In this document: in pieces, positions 36,558 to 45,573 of the stretch
How positions within the stretch are numbered: the stretch's first letter is position 1
Layout: every line of letters begins with the position of its first letter
Source: Buchnera aphidicola (Kurisakia onigurumii)
Lineage (GTDB): Bacteria > Pseudomonadota > Gammaproteobacteria > Enterobacterales > Enterobacteriaceae
Assembly (NCBI RefSeq): GCF_039394605.1
Contig: NZ_CP135033.1
Location: 62,001 to 126,000, forward strand
Length of the DNA: 64,000 nucleotides
Direction: 5' to 3'
Translations under genes and position numbers: made by a program
Notes under the pieces: model-generated
Databases searched by the model: none
What the model was told of the DNA's origin: nothing
Seen by the model: the letters and a program-made list of their open reading frames with translations, nothing else

Positions 36558-37879
36558 ACAATTTTTTTTATCCAAGATATCGTCCAGAATTTTTTATTGT
36601 TTAATTTTATTTTATTTTTTACAGTAAATACTCCTAAAGCTGAAATAAATTTTTCATTATAAAATAGAAAAGGAATACAATTTCTTTGCCATGCAGGAAT
36701 ATTTAGTTTTTGAAATATTTTTTTTATTTTTTTTTCTTTTTTTTCTCCTAATATCCATATTTTTTTACTGCATTGAAATCGAATACTAACTATTTCATTT
36801 TTTTTAGGTTTAAGTATTCTATTTCCTGAAATATTTTTTTCTATATAACCTAAATGATATGGAAGCTTTAATGAATTAAAAGGTGTATTCCATATAATAA
36901 TTTTTTTCTTTATATTAGGAAAAACAGGAAATATATCAATTTTATTCTTATAGCGCATAATTTTTTTTTTATTGATAAAAACTATGTTTTTATAATTTTT
37001 ATTGTTATATATAATTTCTTTATAAATTCTATTAATGGATATATATGATGGAAATTTTTCTTTTTTAATTTTAATCCATTTTCGTAAAATTATGCTACAT
37101 AGTTCTCGAGTTTGTTTTTTTAAAACATCTATGTTTAAAGAGTTATCGATATTTAAACATTTTTTGAATATTTTATTAGATAATAAATTTATTATTTTTT
37201 CATTTTCTTGGCATATTTTTATTGTACGTGAACAAGTTTTAATAAAATTAGGCCACTTTTTTTCTAGTTTGGGGAATATCACGTTTCTAATAAAATTTCG
37301 GTCATAATAATTATTTTTATTAGATTTGTCTTCTATCCACGATATATTATTTTTAATGGCAAACTGATATATATTTTTTTTTTTTGTATATATTAAAGGT
37401 CTGATAATTTTATTTGAAAAGAATTTTTTATATTCATACATTCCAGATATTCCTGTTATTCCGGAACCTCTTTTTACAGATAATATAAAATTTTCGCATT
37501 GATCATTAAGATGATGAGCTGTAATTAATATTTCTTTTTTTAATATTTCTTTTTTTATTATTTTAAATCTTTGAATTCTTAATTTTTCTTCTGTATTAGA
37601 TTTTTTTTTAATTTTTTTATCAATGTGTTTTATTATTAGAGGAATTTTATATGTATTACATACTTTTTTACAATGATTTTCCCATGATATAGAATGGGAA
37701 CTAAATAAGTGATTAATGTGAATTGCTCTAATATTCTTAATTAATTGTTTTTTTTTTAATATAAAAAGTTCATGTAATAAAACACTTGAATCTAATCCTC
37801 CACTATATGCTATTAAAATTGATTCTTGTTTTTTTATATATTTAAATAATATTTTTGATATTTTATCTTCTATTTTCAT
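36554..37879 (-). CDS. tilS: tRNA(Ile)-lysidine synthase
   Basis: Converts C34 of the CAU-anticodon tRNA-Ile to lysidine so it reads AUA, an abundant codon in this A/T-rich genome. 441 residues, E. coli 432. The PP-loop SGGLDSSVLL is intact, as are HHLNDQCENFIL and the KRGSGITGISGM loop. The C-terminal domains are divergent but full length. Convergent with metG with overlapping stop codons. Confidence 0.94.
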   Translation of the reverse strand: MKIEDKISKILFKYIKKQESILIAYSGGLDSSVLLHELFILKKKQLIKNIRAIHINHLFSSHSISWENHCKKVCNTYKIPLIIKHIDKKIKKKSNTEEKLRIQRFKIIKKEILKKEILITAHHLNDQCENFILSVKRGSGITGISGMYEYKKFFSNKIIRPLIYTKKKNIYQFAIKNNISWIEDKSNKNNYYDRNFIRNVIFPKLEKKWPNFIKTCSRTIKICQENEKIINLLSNKIFKKCLNIDNSLNIDVLKKQTRELCSIILRKWIKIKKEKFPSYISINRIYKEIIYNNKNYKNIVFINKKKIMRYKNKIDIFPVFPNIKKKIIIWNTPFNSLKLPYHLGYIEKNISGNRILKPKKNEIVSIRFQCSKKIWILGEKKEKKIKKIFQKLNIPAWQRNCIPFLFYNEKFISALGVFTVKNKIKLNNKKFWTISWIKKIV

Positions 37880-37928
37880 AAATAAAACTATTGTATTTTT
37901 GTATAAAATATTGTTTTATTATAAATTT

Positions 37929-38001
37929 TACGTCCGAGAGGAATTGAACCTCTGACATTCACCATGTCATGATGATGCTCTACCAATTGAGCTACGGACG
38001 T
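37929..38001 (-). tRNA. tRNA-Val (anticodon GAC)
   Basis: 73-nt minus-strand cloverleaf: acceptor ACGTCCG/CGGACGT (an A1-U72 pair where E. coli valV has G-C), D-arm GCTC...GAGC, anticodon stem TCATC/GGTGA with loop ATGACAT (anticodon GAC), T-arm AGAGG-TTCAATT-CCTCT and discriminator A. CCA is not encoded. It completes the valine set with tRNA-Val(TAC) at 739. It lies in a 297-bp spacer between tilS and nth that otherwise shows only A/T sequence. Confidence 0.95.
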
Positions 38002-38176
38002 ATTTTTTTTTATAATTATTTTATGATATAATAATTTTAATTTTAAATAAAATGTTTTTTAAAAAAATATTTTTATTGAAAATAATAAATTAATTATTTT
38101 ATTAAATATAAATTTTTTAATTTTAAAAAAAATATATATAAGAACATATTTTCAGATATTAAATTTTTAAGAAATT

Positions 38177-38809
38177 ATGAATAAAAAAAAAAGAAATTTA
38201 ATTTTATACTTATTTAATTCTAAATATCCTAACCTCAAAACCGAGTTAGCATTTAATTCTCCGTTTGAATTATTAATTTCTGTTGTTCTATCAGCACAAT
38301 CTAGAGATAAAGTTGTTAATAAATCTACTGCAGTTTTATATAAATTTGCTAATACACCTTCTAAAATTCTTAAAATGGGTATATATAATCTTAAGAAATA
38401 TATTAAAAATATTGGATTATATAACAATAAAGCAAAAAATATTATTAAAATATCAAAAATTTTAAATACAAAATATAAAGGGAAAATACCCAATAATAGA
38501 TTTGATCTTGAAAATCTTCCTGGAGTAGGAAGAAAAACTGCTAATGTTGTTTTGAATAATATATTTTTGAAACCAACTATAGCTGTAGATACACATGTAT
38601 TTCGAGTTTCAAATAGAACTTCTTTTGCTGTAGGAAAAAATGTATTAGATGTAGAAAATAAATTATTAAAATTAGTTCCATTAAAGTTTAAATCATTTCT
38701 TCATAATTGGTTCGTATTTCATGGAAAAAAAATTTGTAGATCTAAAAATCCGAAATGTTTTATTTGTTTTATCAATCATTTATGTGAATTTAAAGATAAA
38801 GTAGTATAA
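38177..38809 (+). CDS. nth: Endonuclease III
   Basis: Base-excision repair glycosylase/AP lyase for oxidised pyrimidines. 210 residues, E. coli 211. The helix-hairpin-helix LPGVGRKTANVV contains the catalytic Lys; the catalytic Asp is in AVDTHVFRVSNR. The [4Fe-4S] cluster loop C-X6-C-X2-C-X5-C is intact at the C-terminus. In E. coli nth ends the rsxABCDGE operon; here no rsx gene lies upstream, only tRNA-Val and A/T spacer. Confidence 0.96.
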   Translation: MNKKKRNLILYLFNSKYPNLKTELAFNSPFELLISVVLSAQSRDKVVNKSTAVLYKFANTPSKILKMGIYNLKKYIKNIGLYNNKAKNIIKISKILNTKYKGKIPNNRFDLENLPGVGRKTANVVLNNIFLKPTIAVDTHVFRVSNRTSFAVGKNVLDVENKLLKLVPLKFKSFLHNWFVFHGKKICRSKNPKCFICFINHLCEFKDKVV

Positions 38810-38889
38810 ATTTTTATTTATTTTATAAATTTATATTTTATTTATTATAAAATTATATGTAATAATAATTAATCAAAATGGAATAATTA

Positions 38890-41122
38890 ATGTTTTTAAT
38901 TATCAAAGTAGTAATTTTTTTACCATTATATTCTTGTTTTAATTATTTAATTCCTTTACATACTGTTTCTTTAATTGGATATCGAGTTTTAATTCCTTTT
39001 AAAAATCGTATAGAAGTTGGAATAATTATTAATTATGTAAAAAAAAATGAATTAAATAATAAAAATAGATGTAATTTAAAAAAAATATTTTTAGTAATTG
39101 ATAATTTTCCTGTATATTCGAAAAAATTTTTTTTACTTTTATATTGGTGTGAAAAATTTTATCATATAGAAATTCCTATATTAATGTATTTTATTGTTCC
39201 TAATTTTTTAAAAAAAGGTAATAATATATTATATGATTACATATTTTTTTGGAAAATGATAAATAAAAAAATTGATTTTTATATAAAAAACATAGATCGT
39301 ACTAAATATAAATTAATTGTTACAAAAATTATAAAAAAAAAAAAAAATTATTAATGAAAAAATAAAAAAAATTAGAAATAAAAAGAATTTTTTGTGTAAT
39401 AAATATCAAAAAAAAATATTTATTTTTTTAAAAAAATATTATTTTAAAAATTTTTTTTTCTCAATAGACATTTTAAAAAAAAACAAAATTTTTTATTTAA
39501 ATAAAAATTATATTTTAGAAATAAATAATATTTTTGTTAAAAAAAAATTATTTAAACCTTGGTTATTAACTGAAATTTGTGATTTTAAAAAATTGGAAAC
39601 TTATCTTTTTCTATCTTTTTCTATTATTAAAAAAGGTTTACAAGGTTTAATTTTAGTAGAAAGTATGCATTCTAGTTTTGTATTACAATTAAAAAAAAAT
39701 TTAAAAATAAGATTTAAAATTCATGTAGAAGAATATCATTCTAATATCAGTATAAAAAAATATAATAATATATGGAAAATTATTAGAAAAAAAATTCCAG
39801 TAATTATTATTTCAACAAAAGAAGGTATTTTTCTTCCTATGGAGAATTTAGGTATTATTATTGTTAATAATGAAAGTTCTATAGAATATAAAATTAAAAA
39901 TCGATGGTTTTGTAATGCAAGGAATATTGCCATTGTTAGAGCTAAAAAAGAAAATATTCCAATATTATTGGAATCTTATCGGTGGAATATTAGTTCAAAA
40001 AAAAATGTATTAGATAAAAAATATTATTTTATAAATTTGTATAATTTATATAAAAAAAATGTAAAAAGACAAAAAAAAATTATTTTTATATATTCTAATC
40101 GAGAACAATACAAAGGAATTTTTTCATTAAAATTAATTCAAAAAACAGAATATTACTTAAAAAAAAATAAAAATGTATTATTTATAGTAAATAAGAGCTT
40201 TTTTTCTATTTTTAATATATTAAAATGTAAAAAATGTAAATATATAGAAAAATGTACTGTTTGTAACCAATACTATCGATTTTATGATCATTATCAAGAA
40301 TTATTTTGTCATTTTTGTTTTGTTAGAAAAAATATTTATTTTCTTTGTACAAAGTGTAATACACATTCTTTATTTTCAGAAAGAATTGGTATTAGTTTCA
40401 TTAAAAAAAATTTAAATAAATTTTTCTATAAAAAAAATATTATATATATATATAATAAAAAAAATTTATTGGAAGTAAAAAAAAAATTAAATAGTAAATC
40501 AATTTTACGATTACAAACGCCTTCAATAATTTTTTTATGTGATGATTTTGTTTGTAATTTTTGGATACAAGACATTTCTTTTATTGCTTTTTTATCTTTA
40601 GATTATTTAAAATATTCTAATAAATTTAGACAGTTAGAATATTTTGTACAAAAATATGAAGTTTTACATTCAAAAATAAATTATCATTCATATATATCTG
40701 AAATACTTATACAAATATTTGAAAAAAATATATTTTTAATAAATTTTTTTTCTAAAGGGTATAATTATTTTTTAGAACAAACTTTTCGATTTCGAAAAAT
40801 AAATAGCTTACCACCTTTTTCGTATCATATAGTTATGTTTTTTAATGATAAAAAAATAAAAAAAATAAAATTTCTTATTTTTTTTTTAAAAAATTTTATA
40901 AATCAAAATAATAATTTTTTTATTATGGATTTAATTATTTTGGAATCAGACAATATACAATTTAATAAATATAAAAAATATTATTATTTTAAAATTTTAT
41001 TGTCTTATAATAATTTAAAAAAAATACATTATTTTGTAAATAAAATTATTTTATTAATTAAAAATAATAAAATTTTTAGAAGTATATTAATTAAAGTTGA
41101 TTCTGATCCGATCGATAATTAA
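38890..41122 (+). CDS. priA: Primosomal protein PriA, frameshifted and without helicase motifs
   Basis: PriA restarts stalled replication forks as a 3'-5' helicase and DnaB loader. The frame opens at ATG 38890 (MFLIIKVVIFLPLYSC), breaks in an A15 run at 39333-39347 and continues +1 to 41122, about 740 residues in all (E. coli 732). The N-terminal DNA-binding domain and the zinc region are recognisable: eight cysteines at 40226-40357 in four CxxC-type pairs. But the Walker A site (GVTGSGKT in E. coli) aligns with EICDFKKL near 39570, the DEEH box with NNES near 39870, GSATP with ESYRW, and the GRAGR motif VI region is also replaced. It is read as a non-helicase remnant or scaffold, or a gene under decay. 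Confidence 0.82.
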
Positions 41123-41156
41123 ATATATCTTTTTACTCTTTTTTAATAGGTGTTTT

Positions 41157-42434
41157 ATGTGTGAAATAGATTTAATCAAAAAACTTTATGACAGAAATTT
41201 AATTTCTTATATTTCTAATGAAAAAAAATTGAAAAAACATATTTCAAAGAAAAATATATCTGTATATTGTGGTTTTGATCCAACAGCAGATAGTCTACAT
41301 ATAGGACATATTTTACCTTTATTAATATTAAAAAAATTTCAAAAATATGGTCATATTCCAGTTATATTAATAGGAGGAGCAACTAGTTTAATTGGGGATC
41401 CTAGTTTTAAGAATGTTAAAAGAAAAAATAATAAAAAAAAAGATATTAAAATTTGGGAAAAAAAAATTATTTTTCAAATAAAAAAATTTTTAGATTCTAA
41501 AAATAAAAAAAATAAAGAAATTATTGTCAATAACAATAGCTGGTTTAAAAATATCAATTTATTAAATTTTTTAGATACAGTAGGTAAGTATTTTTCAATT
41601 AATAGCATGATTAATAAAGATTCTGTAAAAAAAAGAATACAAAGAATAGATCAAGGAATATCTTTTACAGAATTTTCTTATAGTTTATTTCAAGCTTATG
41701 ATTTTTTAAAATTGTATTTAAATTATAATGTTACTCTTCAAATAGGTGGATCAGATCAGTGGGGTAATATTTCTTCAGGAATTCATTTAGTTCAAAAAAC
41801 TAAAAAAAAAGAAGTATTTGGAATGACATTACCTTTATTAATAAAATCTGATGGAAAAAAATTTGGAAAATCAGAAAACAAAAATATTTGGTTAGATCCT
41901 AAAAAAACAACACCTTATCATTTTTATCAGTTTTGGGTTAATGTATCTGATAAAGATGTTTTTTATTTTTTAAAAATTTTTTATATTTTATCAAAAAAAG
42001 AAATAAAAAAAATTCAAAAAGAAGGTGTATTGGGATTAATTAGATCTAAAAAAATATTAGCAGAAAAACTGACTATATTAATACATGGTACTAATGTTTT
42101 AAAAAAAGTTAAAAATATTGTTAAAAATTTATTTTATAGCAGAATAGAAAATTTAAGTGAATCTGATTTTAATCAAATAATTTCTTCAGGAAATAATACA
42201 GGAATACCTGTTTTTGTATTAAAAAAAAACGAAAATTTACAAAAATGTTTAGTTTTTATAAACTATTCTCATTCTTTAAAACAATCTAGAAATTTAATTT
42301 ATTCCAAATCAATTCAAATTAATGGTAAATGTATTATTGATCCTAATTATATTTTTAATGATTATGATAAATTGTTTAATAAGTTTACTATAATAAAAAA
42401 AGGAAAAAAAACATTTTCAATTTTAAAATGGTAA
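41157..42434 (+). CDS. tyrS: Tyrosyl-tRNA synthetase
   Basis: Charges tRNA-Tyr. From ATG 41157 (TAGGTG upstream) the product is 425 residues, E. coli 424; a longer in-frame extension would run into priA and lacks a ribosome site. Class I motifs: HIGH as HIGH in SLHIGHILPLL, KMSKS as KFGKS. Tyrosine-pocket sequence YCGFDPTADSLH and QIGGSDQWGNI are intact. The C-terminal S4 domain includes SLKQSRNLIYSKSIQINGK. Convergent with sufA, 14 bp apart. Confidence 0.97.
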   Translation: MCEIDLIKKLYDRNLISYISNEKKLKKHISKKNISVYCGFDPTADSLHIGHILPLLILKKFQKYGHIPVILIGGATSLIGDPSFKNVKRKNNKKKDIKIWEKKIIFQIKKFLDSKNKKNKEIIVNNNSWFKNINLLNFLDTVGKYFSINSMINKDSVKKRIQRIDQGISFTEFSYSLFQAYDFLKLYLNYNVTLQIGGSDQWGNISSGIHLVQKTKKKEVFGMTLPLLIKSDGKKFGKSENKNIWLDPKKTTPYHFYQFWVNVSDKDVFYFLKIFYILSKKEIKKIQKEGVLGLIRSKKILAEKLTILIHGTNVLKKVKNIVKNLFYSRIENLSESDFNQIISSGNNTGIPVFVLKKNENLQKCLVFINYSHSLKQSRNLIYSKSIQINGKCIIDPNYIFNDYDKLFNKFTIIKKGKKTFSILKW

Positions 42435-42448
42435 AATAAATAATTTTA

Positions 42449-42805
42449 TTACTTTACAGAAAAACTTTCTCCACAACCACATACATTTTTTACATTAGGA
42501 TTATTAAATGTAAAATTTTTACTTAAATTTGTATTTTTGAAGTCTATTTCTATTCCATCTAAAAAATTTATATTTTTTTTTAAAATATATATTTGTATTT
42601 TATTTATATTAAATTTTATTGTTTTTAAATTTTTTTTATTTTCAAAAAATTCAATTGAATATTTAAATCCAGCACATCCTGATTTTTTTATATTTAATAA
42701 AATTTTTTCGTGATTTTTAATTTTTGTATTTAAATAACAAATTTGATTATATGCTTTTTTACTAATTGTAATTCCTTTCAATTTTTTTTTCATTTCTTTT
42801 TTCAT
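42449..42805 (-). CDS. sufA: Iron-sulfur scaffold/carrier protein SufA
   Basis: A-type carrier that passes Fe-S clusters to apo-enzymes. About 118 residues from the ATG at 42805 (minus). The three conserved cysteines are present: KKSGCAGFKYSIEF and NVCGCGESFSV. The ending FTFNNPNVKNVCGCGESF resembles SufA more than ErpA or IscA, and the neighbour ydiK lies near sufA in E. coli. The other suf genes are not adjacent, so it stands alone here. The start could also be at the inner Met (42793). Confidence 0.85.
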   Translation of the reverse strand: MKKEMKKKLKGITISKKAYNQICYLNTKIKNHEKILLNIKKSGCAGFKYSIEFFENKKNLKTIKFNINKIQIYILKKNINFLDGIEIDFKNTNLSKNFTFNNPNVKNVCGCGESFSVK

Positions 42806-42977
42806 ATATTTTTGCAACTTTAATAATTATTAATATTATATAAATTTTTAAAAAAAATTTTTTATTTATATTTCAATTAATTATATCATAATATATTTTT
42901 TTATAAAAATTTTATATAAAAAAGTATATTTTTTCGTATAATTTAAATTATAAAAAAATTATTAAGGATATATTGTA

Positions 42978-44108
42978 GTGTCGTTTAGTATAAAAATTGC
43001 ACGAATAAACATAGATTTTTTAAAGACATTTTTTATTTTTTTATTTATTTTTTTAATGATTGGTTTTAGTGTATTAGTTATGTATCCTTTTTTTTTAGGA
43101 TTTATATGGTCAGGAATAATTGTTATTGCTACATGGCCTATTTTGTTAAAATTACAAAATTTTATAGGTGGAAAAAGATCTTTAGCTATTTTTTCTATTA
43201 TTATTTTGTTAATCTTATTGTTTGTAATGCCTGTATTATTTTTATTACATGCAGTAATTGGTAATACTATACCTATCATGTATTTTATACATTTTAGTCG
43301 CATGTTTTTACCAAATTTAATATGGCTACAAGATTTTCCTTTTTTAGGAACAAAAATATTTTTACAATATCAAAGATTATTGCAAGAAGGAAGTGGATGT
43401 TTTTTTAGTAATGTACAACCATATATTAAAAGTACAACTTCGTTTTTTTTTATTCAAGTTAGTTTTTTTGGGAAATTATTAATACATGTTTTTTTTATGT
43501 TAATTTGTAGTATTATTTTGTATTGGAATGGTGAAAAAATTTCTAACATTATAAGATATTTTTCTTTTAGACTAGGATCTCGTATAGGGTATATAATAGT
43601 TTTATTAGCAACGAAATCGATAAGAGCGATTGCTTTAGGAGTTGTTGCGACTGCATTTATACAAGGTTTTTTATCAGGTGTTGTATTAATTACATATAAT
43701 ATTGTTTATCCTATTTTTTTCATTATCTTAATTATTTTTTTTTGTTTAATTCAAGTTGGTGCATTATTAGTTCTAATACCTATTATTATATGGTTGTATT
43801 GGTGTGGAGATGTTTACAAAGGAAGTGTTTTATTACTTTGGAGTGGATTAATATTTTTTTTAGATAGTATATTAAGAACAAAATTAATTAAAATGCACGC
43901 TAATTTACCTTCTTGGATAATTTTTTCTGGAGTTATTGGAGGTTTAATAGCATTTGGATTTATAGGAATTTTTGTTGGTCCTGTGATATTATTTATATCT
44001 TGTCGTTTATTTTCTTTTTGGATATATAAAACATCTATTTTTTATTTTTTGTCGCATAGTTTACCTTACCAAAAAGTTAAAAGAATCAAATTTAATAAAA
44101 ATGTTTAA
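42978..44108 (+). CDS. ydiK: AI-2E family inner-membrane transporter YdiK
   Basis: Predicted permease of the AI-2 exporter-like (formerly UPF0118) family; substrate unknown. 376 residues, E. coli YdiK about 370, with about seven hydrophobic segments spread along the length. Family features: MIGFSVLVMYPFFLGFIWSG at the N-terminus, then RAIALGVVATAFIQGFLSG and FGFIGIFVGPVILFI. Start is GTG 42978 with AAGGA 9 nt upstream. It stands alone between sufA (divergent) and aroH; the 190-bp spacer to aroH is A/T only. Confidence 0.88.
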   Translation: MSFSIKIARINIDFLKTFFIFLFIFLMIGFSVLVMYPFFLGFIWSGIIVIATWPILLKLQNFIGGKRSLAIFSIIILLILLFVMPVLFLLHAVIGNTIPIMYFIHFSRMFLPNLIWLQDFPFLGTKIFLQYQRLLQEGSGCFFSNVQPYIKSTTSFFFIQVSFFGKLLIHVFFMLICSIILYWNGEKISNIIRYFSFRLGSRIGYIIVLLATKSIRAIALGVVATAFIQGFLSGVVLITYNIVYPIFFIILIIFFCLIQVGALLVLIPIIIWLYWCGDVYKGSVLLLWSGLIFFLDSILRTKLIKMHANLPSWIIFSGVIGGLIAFGFIGIFVGPVILFISCRLFSFWIYKTSIFYFLSHSLPYQKVKRIKFNKNV

Positions 44109-44298
44109 TTTTATTAATATAATTTTAAATATATATTGAATAAGAATTATAAATATAAAAATTTATTTTTATTTATTAAAAATGTTTTTATATCATTTTA
44201 ATAATTTAATTTTTTAATATTATAAAAATATGTATTTTTAAATTTTTAATAATTAATACATTATAAAAATTTTTAACATAATTTTTTTAGAGAAAAAA

Positions 44299-45345
44299 AT
44301 GAAAAAAACAGATGAATTACGTACAGTACGAACTGATCCTTTAGTTCAACCGGTAGAATTAGCTAAAAAATATTATATTAATTCTAAAATAATGGATAAT
44401 GTTATTAAAACAAGAACTAATATTGCTAATATTATTACAGGAAAAGATGCAAGATTACTTGTTGTTATCGGTCCTTGTTCGGTACATGATCCTATAGCTG
44501 CTGTAGAATATGCAAATCGATTGTTTGAATTGCGAAAAAAATATTCTTCTAGATTAGAAATTATTATGCGTACTTATTTTGAAAAACCTAGAACAGTGGT
44601 AGGATGGAAAGGATTAATTGCTGATCCATATTTAGATGGTAGTTTTCAAGTTAATAAAGGTTTAGGTATTGCTCGGAAATTATTATTGGATATCAATGAT
44701 ATTGGAATGCCTTCTGCAACTGAATTTTTAGATATGGTTATAGGACAATTCATTGCTGATTTAATTAGCTGGGGTGCTATTGGAGCTCGAACTACTGAAA
44801 GTCAAATTCATCGTGAAATGGCTTCAGCTCTTTCTTGTCCTGTAGGATTTAAAAATGGAACAGATGGAAATATTAAAATTGCTATAGATGCAATTCGAGC
44901 TACACAAGCTAGACATTTGTTTTTGGCACCAAATAAAAATGGACAAATGACTATTAATCATACTAGTGGAAATCCATTTAGTCATATTATTATGAGAGGT
45001 GGAAAAAAGCCTAATTATTCTCATCAAGATATAAATAATGCTATAAATTTACTAAAAGAATTTAATCTTCCAGAATATTTGATGATTGATTTTAGTCATG
45101 CAAATTGTTTAAAAGAACATAAACGTCAAATTAATGTAGCAAAATCAGTTTCTAAACAAATTTATAATGGTTCTAAAAATATTTTTGGTGTTATGATAGA
45201 AAGCTTTTTAGTAGAAGGATCACAAGATATTAATAAAAAAGATTCTTTAATATATGGAAAATCTATTACTGATCCTTGTTTAAATTGGAAAGATAGTGTT
45301 GAAATTATAGATAGATTAGCAGAAGCTGTAAATATTCGTTTTTAA
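44299..45345 (+). CDS. aroH: 3-deoxy-7-phosphoheptulonate (DAHP) synthase
   Basis: Joins phosphoenolpyruvate and erythrose-4-phosphate, the entry step of the shikimate pathway. 348 residues, equal to E. coli AroH. Conserved: RLLVVIGPCSVHD, MRTYFEKPRTVVGWKGLI, SWGAIGARTTESQIHREMAS, GFKNGTDGN, DFSHANC. Called aroH from position between ydiK and thrS and from length, since AroF, AroG and AroH paralogues are similar. A strong hairpin terminator follows at 45363. Confidence 0.95.
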   Translation: MKKTDELRTVRTDPLVQPVELAKKYYINSKIMDNVIKTRTNIANIITGKDARLLVVIGPCSVHDPIAAVEYANRLFELRKKYSSRLEIIMRTYFEKPRTVVGWKGLIADPYLDGSFQVNKGLGIARKLLLDINDIGMPSATEFLDMVIGQFIADLISWGAIGARTTESQIHREMASALSCPVGFKNGTDGNIKIAIDAIRATQARHLFLAPNKNGQMTINHTSGNPFSHIIMRGGKKPNYSHQDINNAINLLKEFNLPEYLMIDFSHANCLKEHKRQINVAKSVSKQIYNGSKNIFGVMIESFLVEGSQDINKKDSLIYGKSITDPCLNWKDSVEIIDRLAEAVNIRF

Positions 45346-45362
45346 ATTTTTTATTAAAAATT

Positions 45363-45393
45363 ATGCCAGATTAAGAACAAGCTGGCATTTTTA
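45363..45393 (+). terminator. Rho-independent terminator after aroH
   Basis: ATGCCAG (45363-45369) pairs with CTGGCAT (45382-45388) around a 12-nt loop and is followed by TTTT. It lies 17 bp after the aroH stop. The remaining spacer up to thrS (about 180 bp) is A/T-only, with no gene seen. Confidence 0.8.
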
Positions 45394-45573
45394 AGAATTA
45401 AATAATATATTTATTTTTGTATTTTTATTTTGAATTCAATAAATTGATTTAAAATAAAAATATATGAAAATTGTGTATTACAGTTTTATAAATAATCTTA
45501 TATTTTGTAATAAAATAAAAAAATAATTTTTAAATTAATAAAATAAAATTTTAATATAAGAGATACACAAAAT

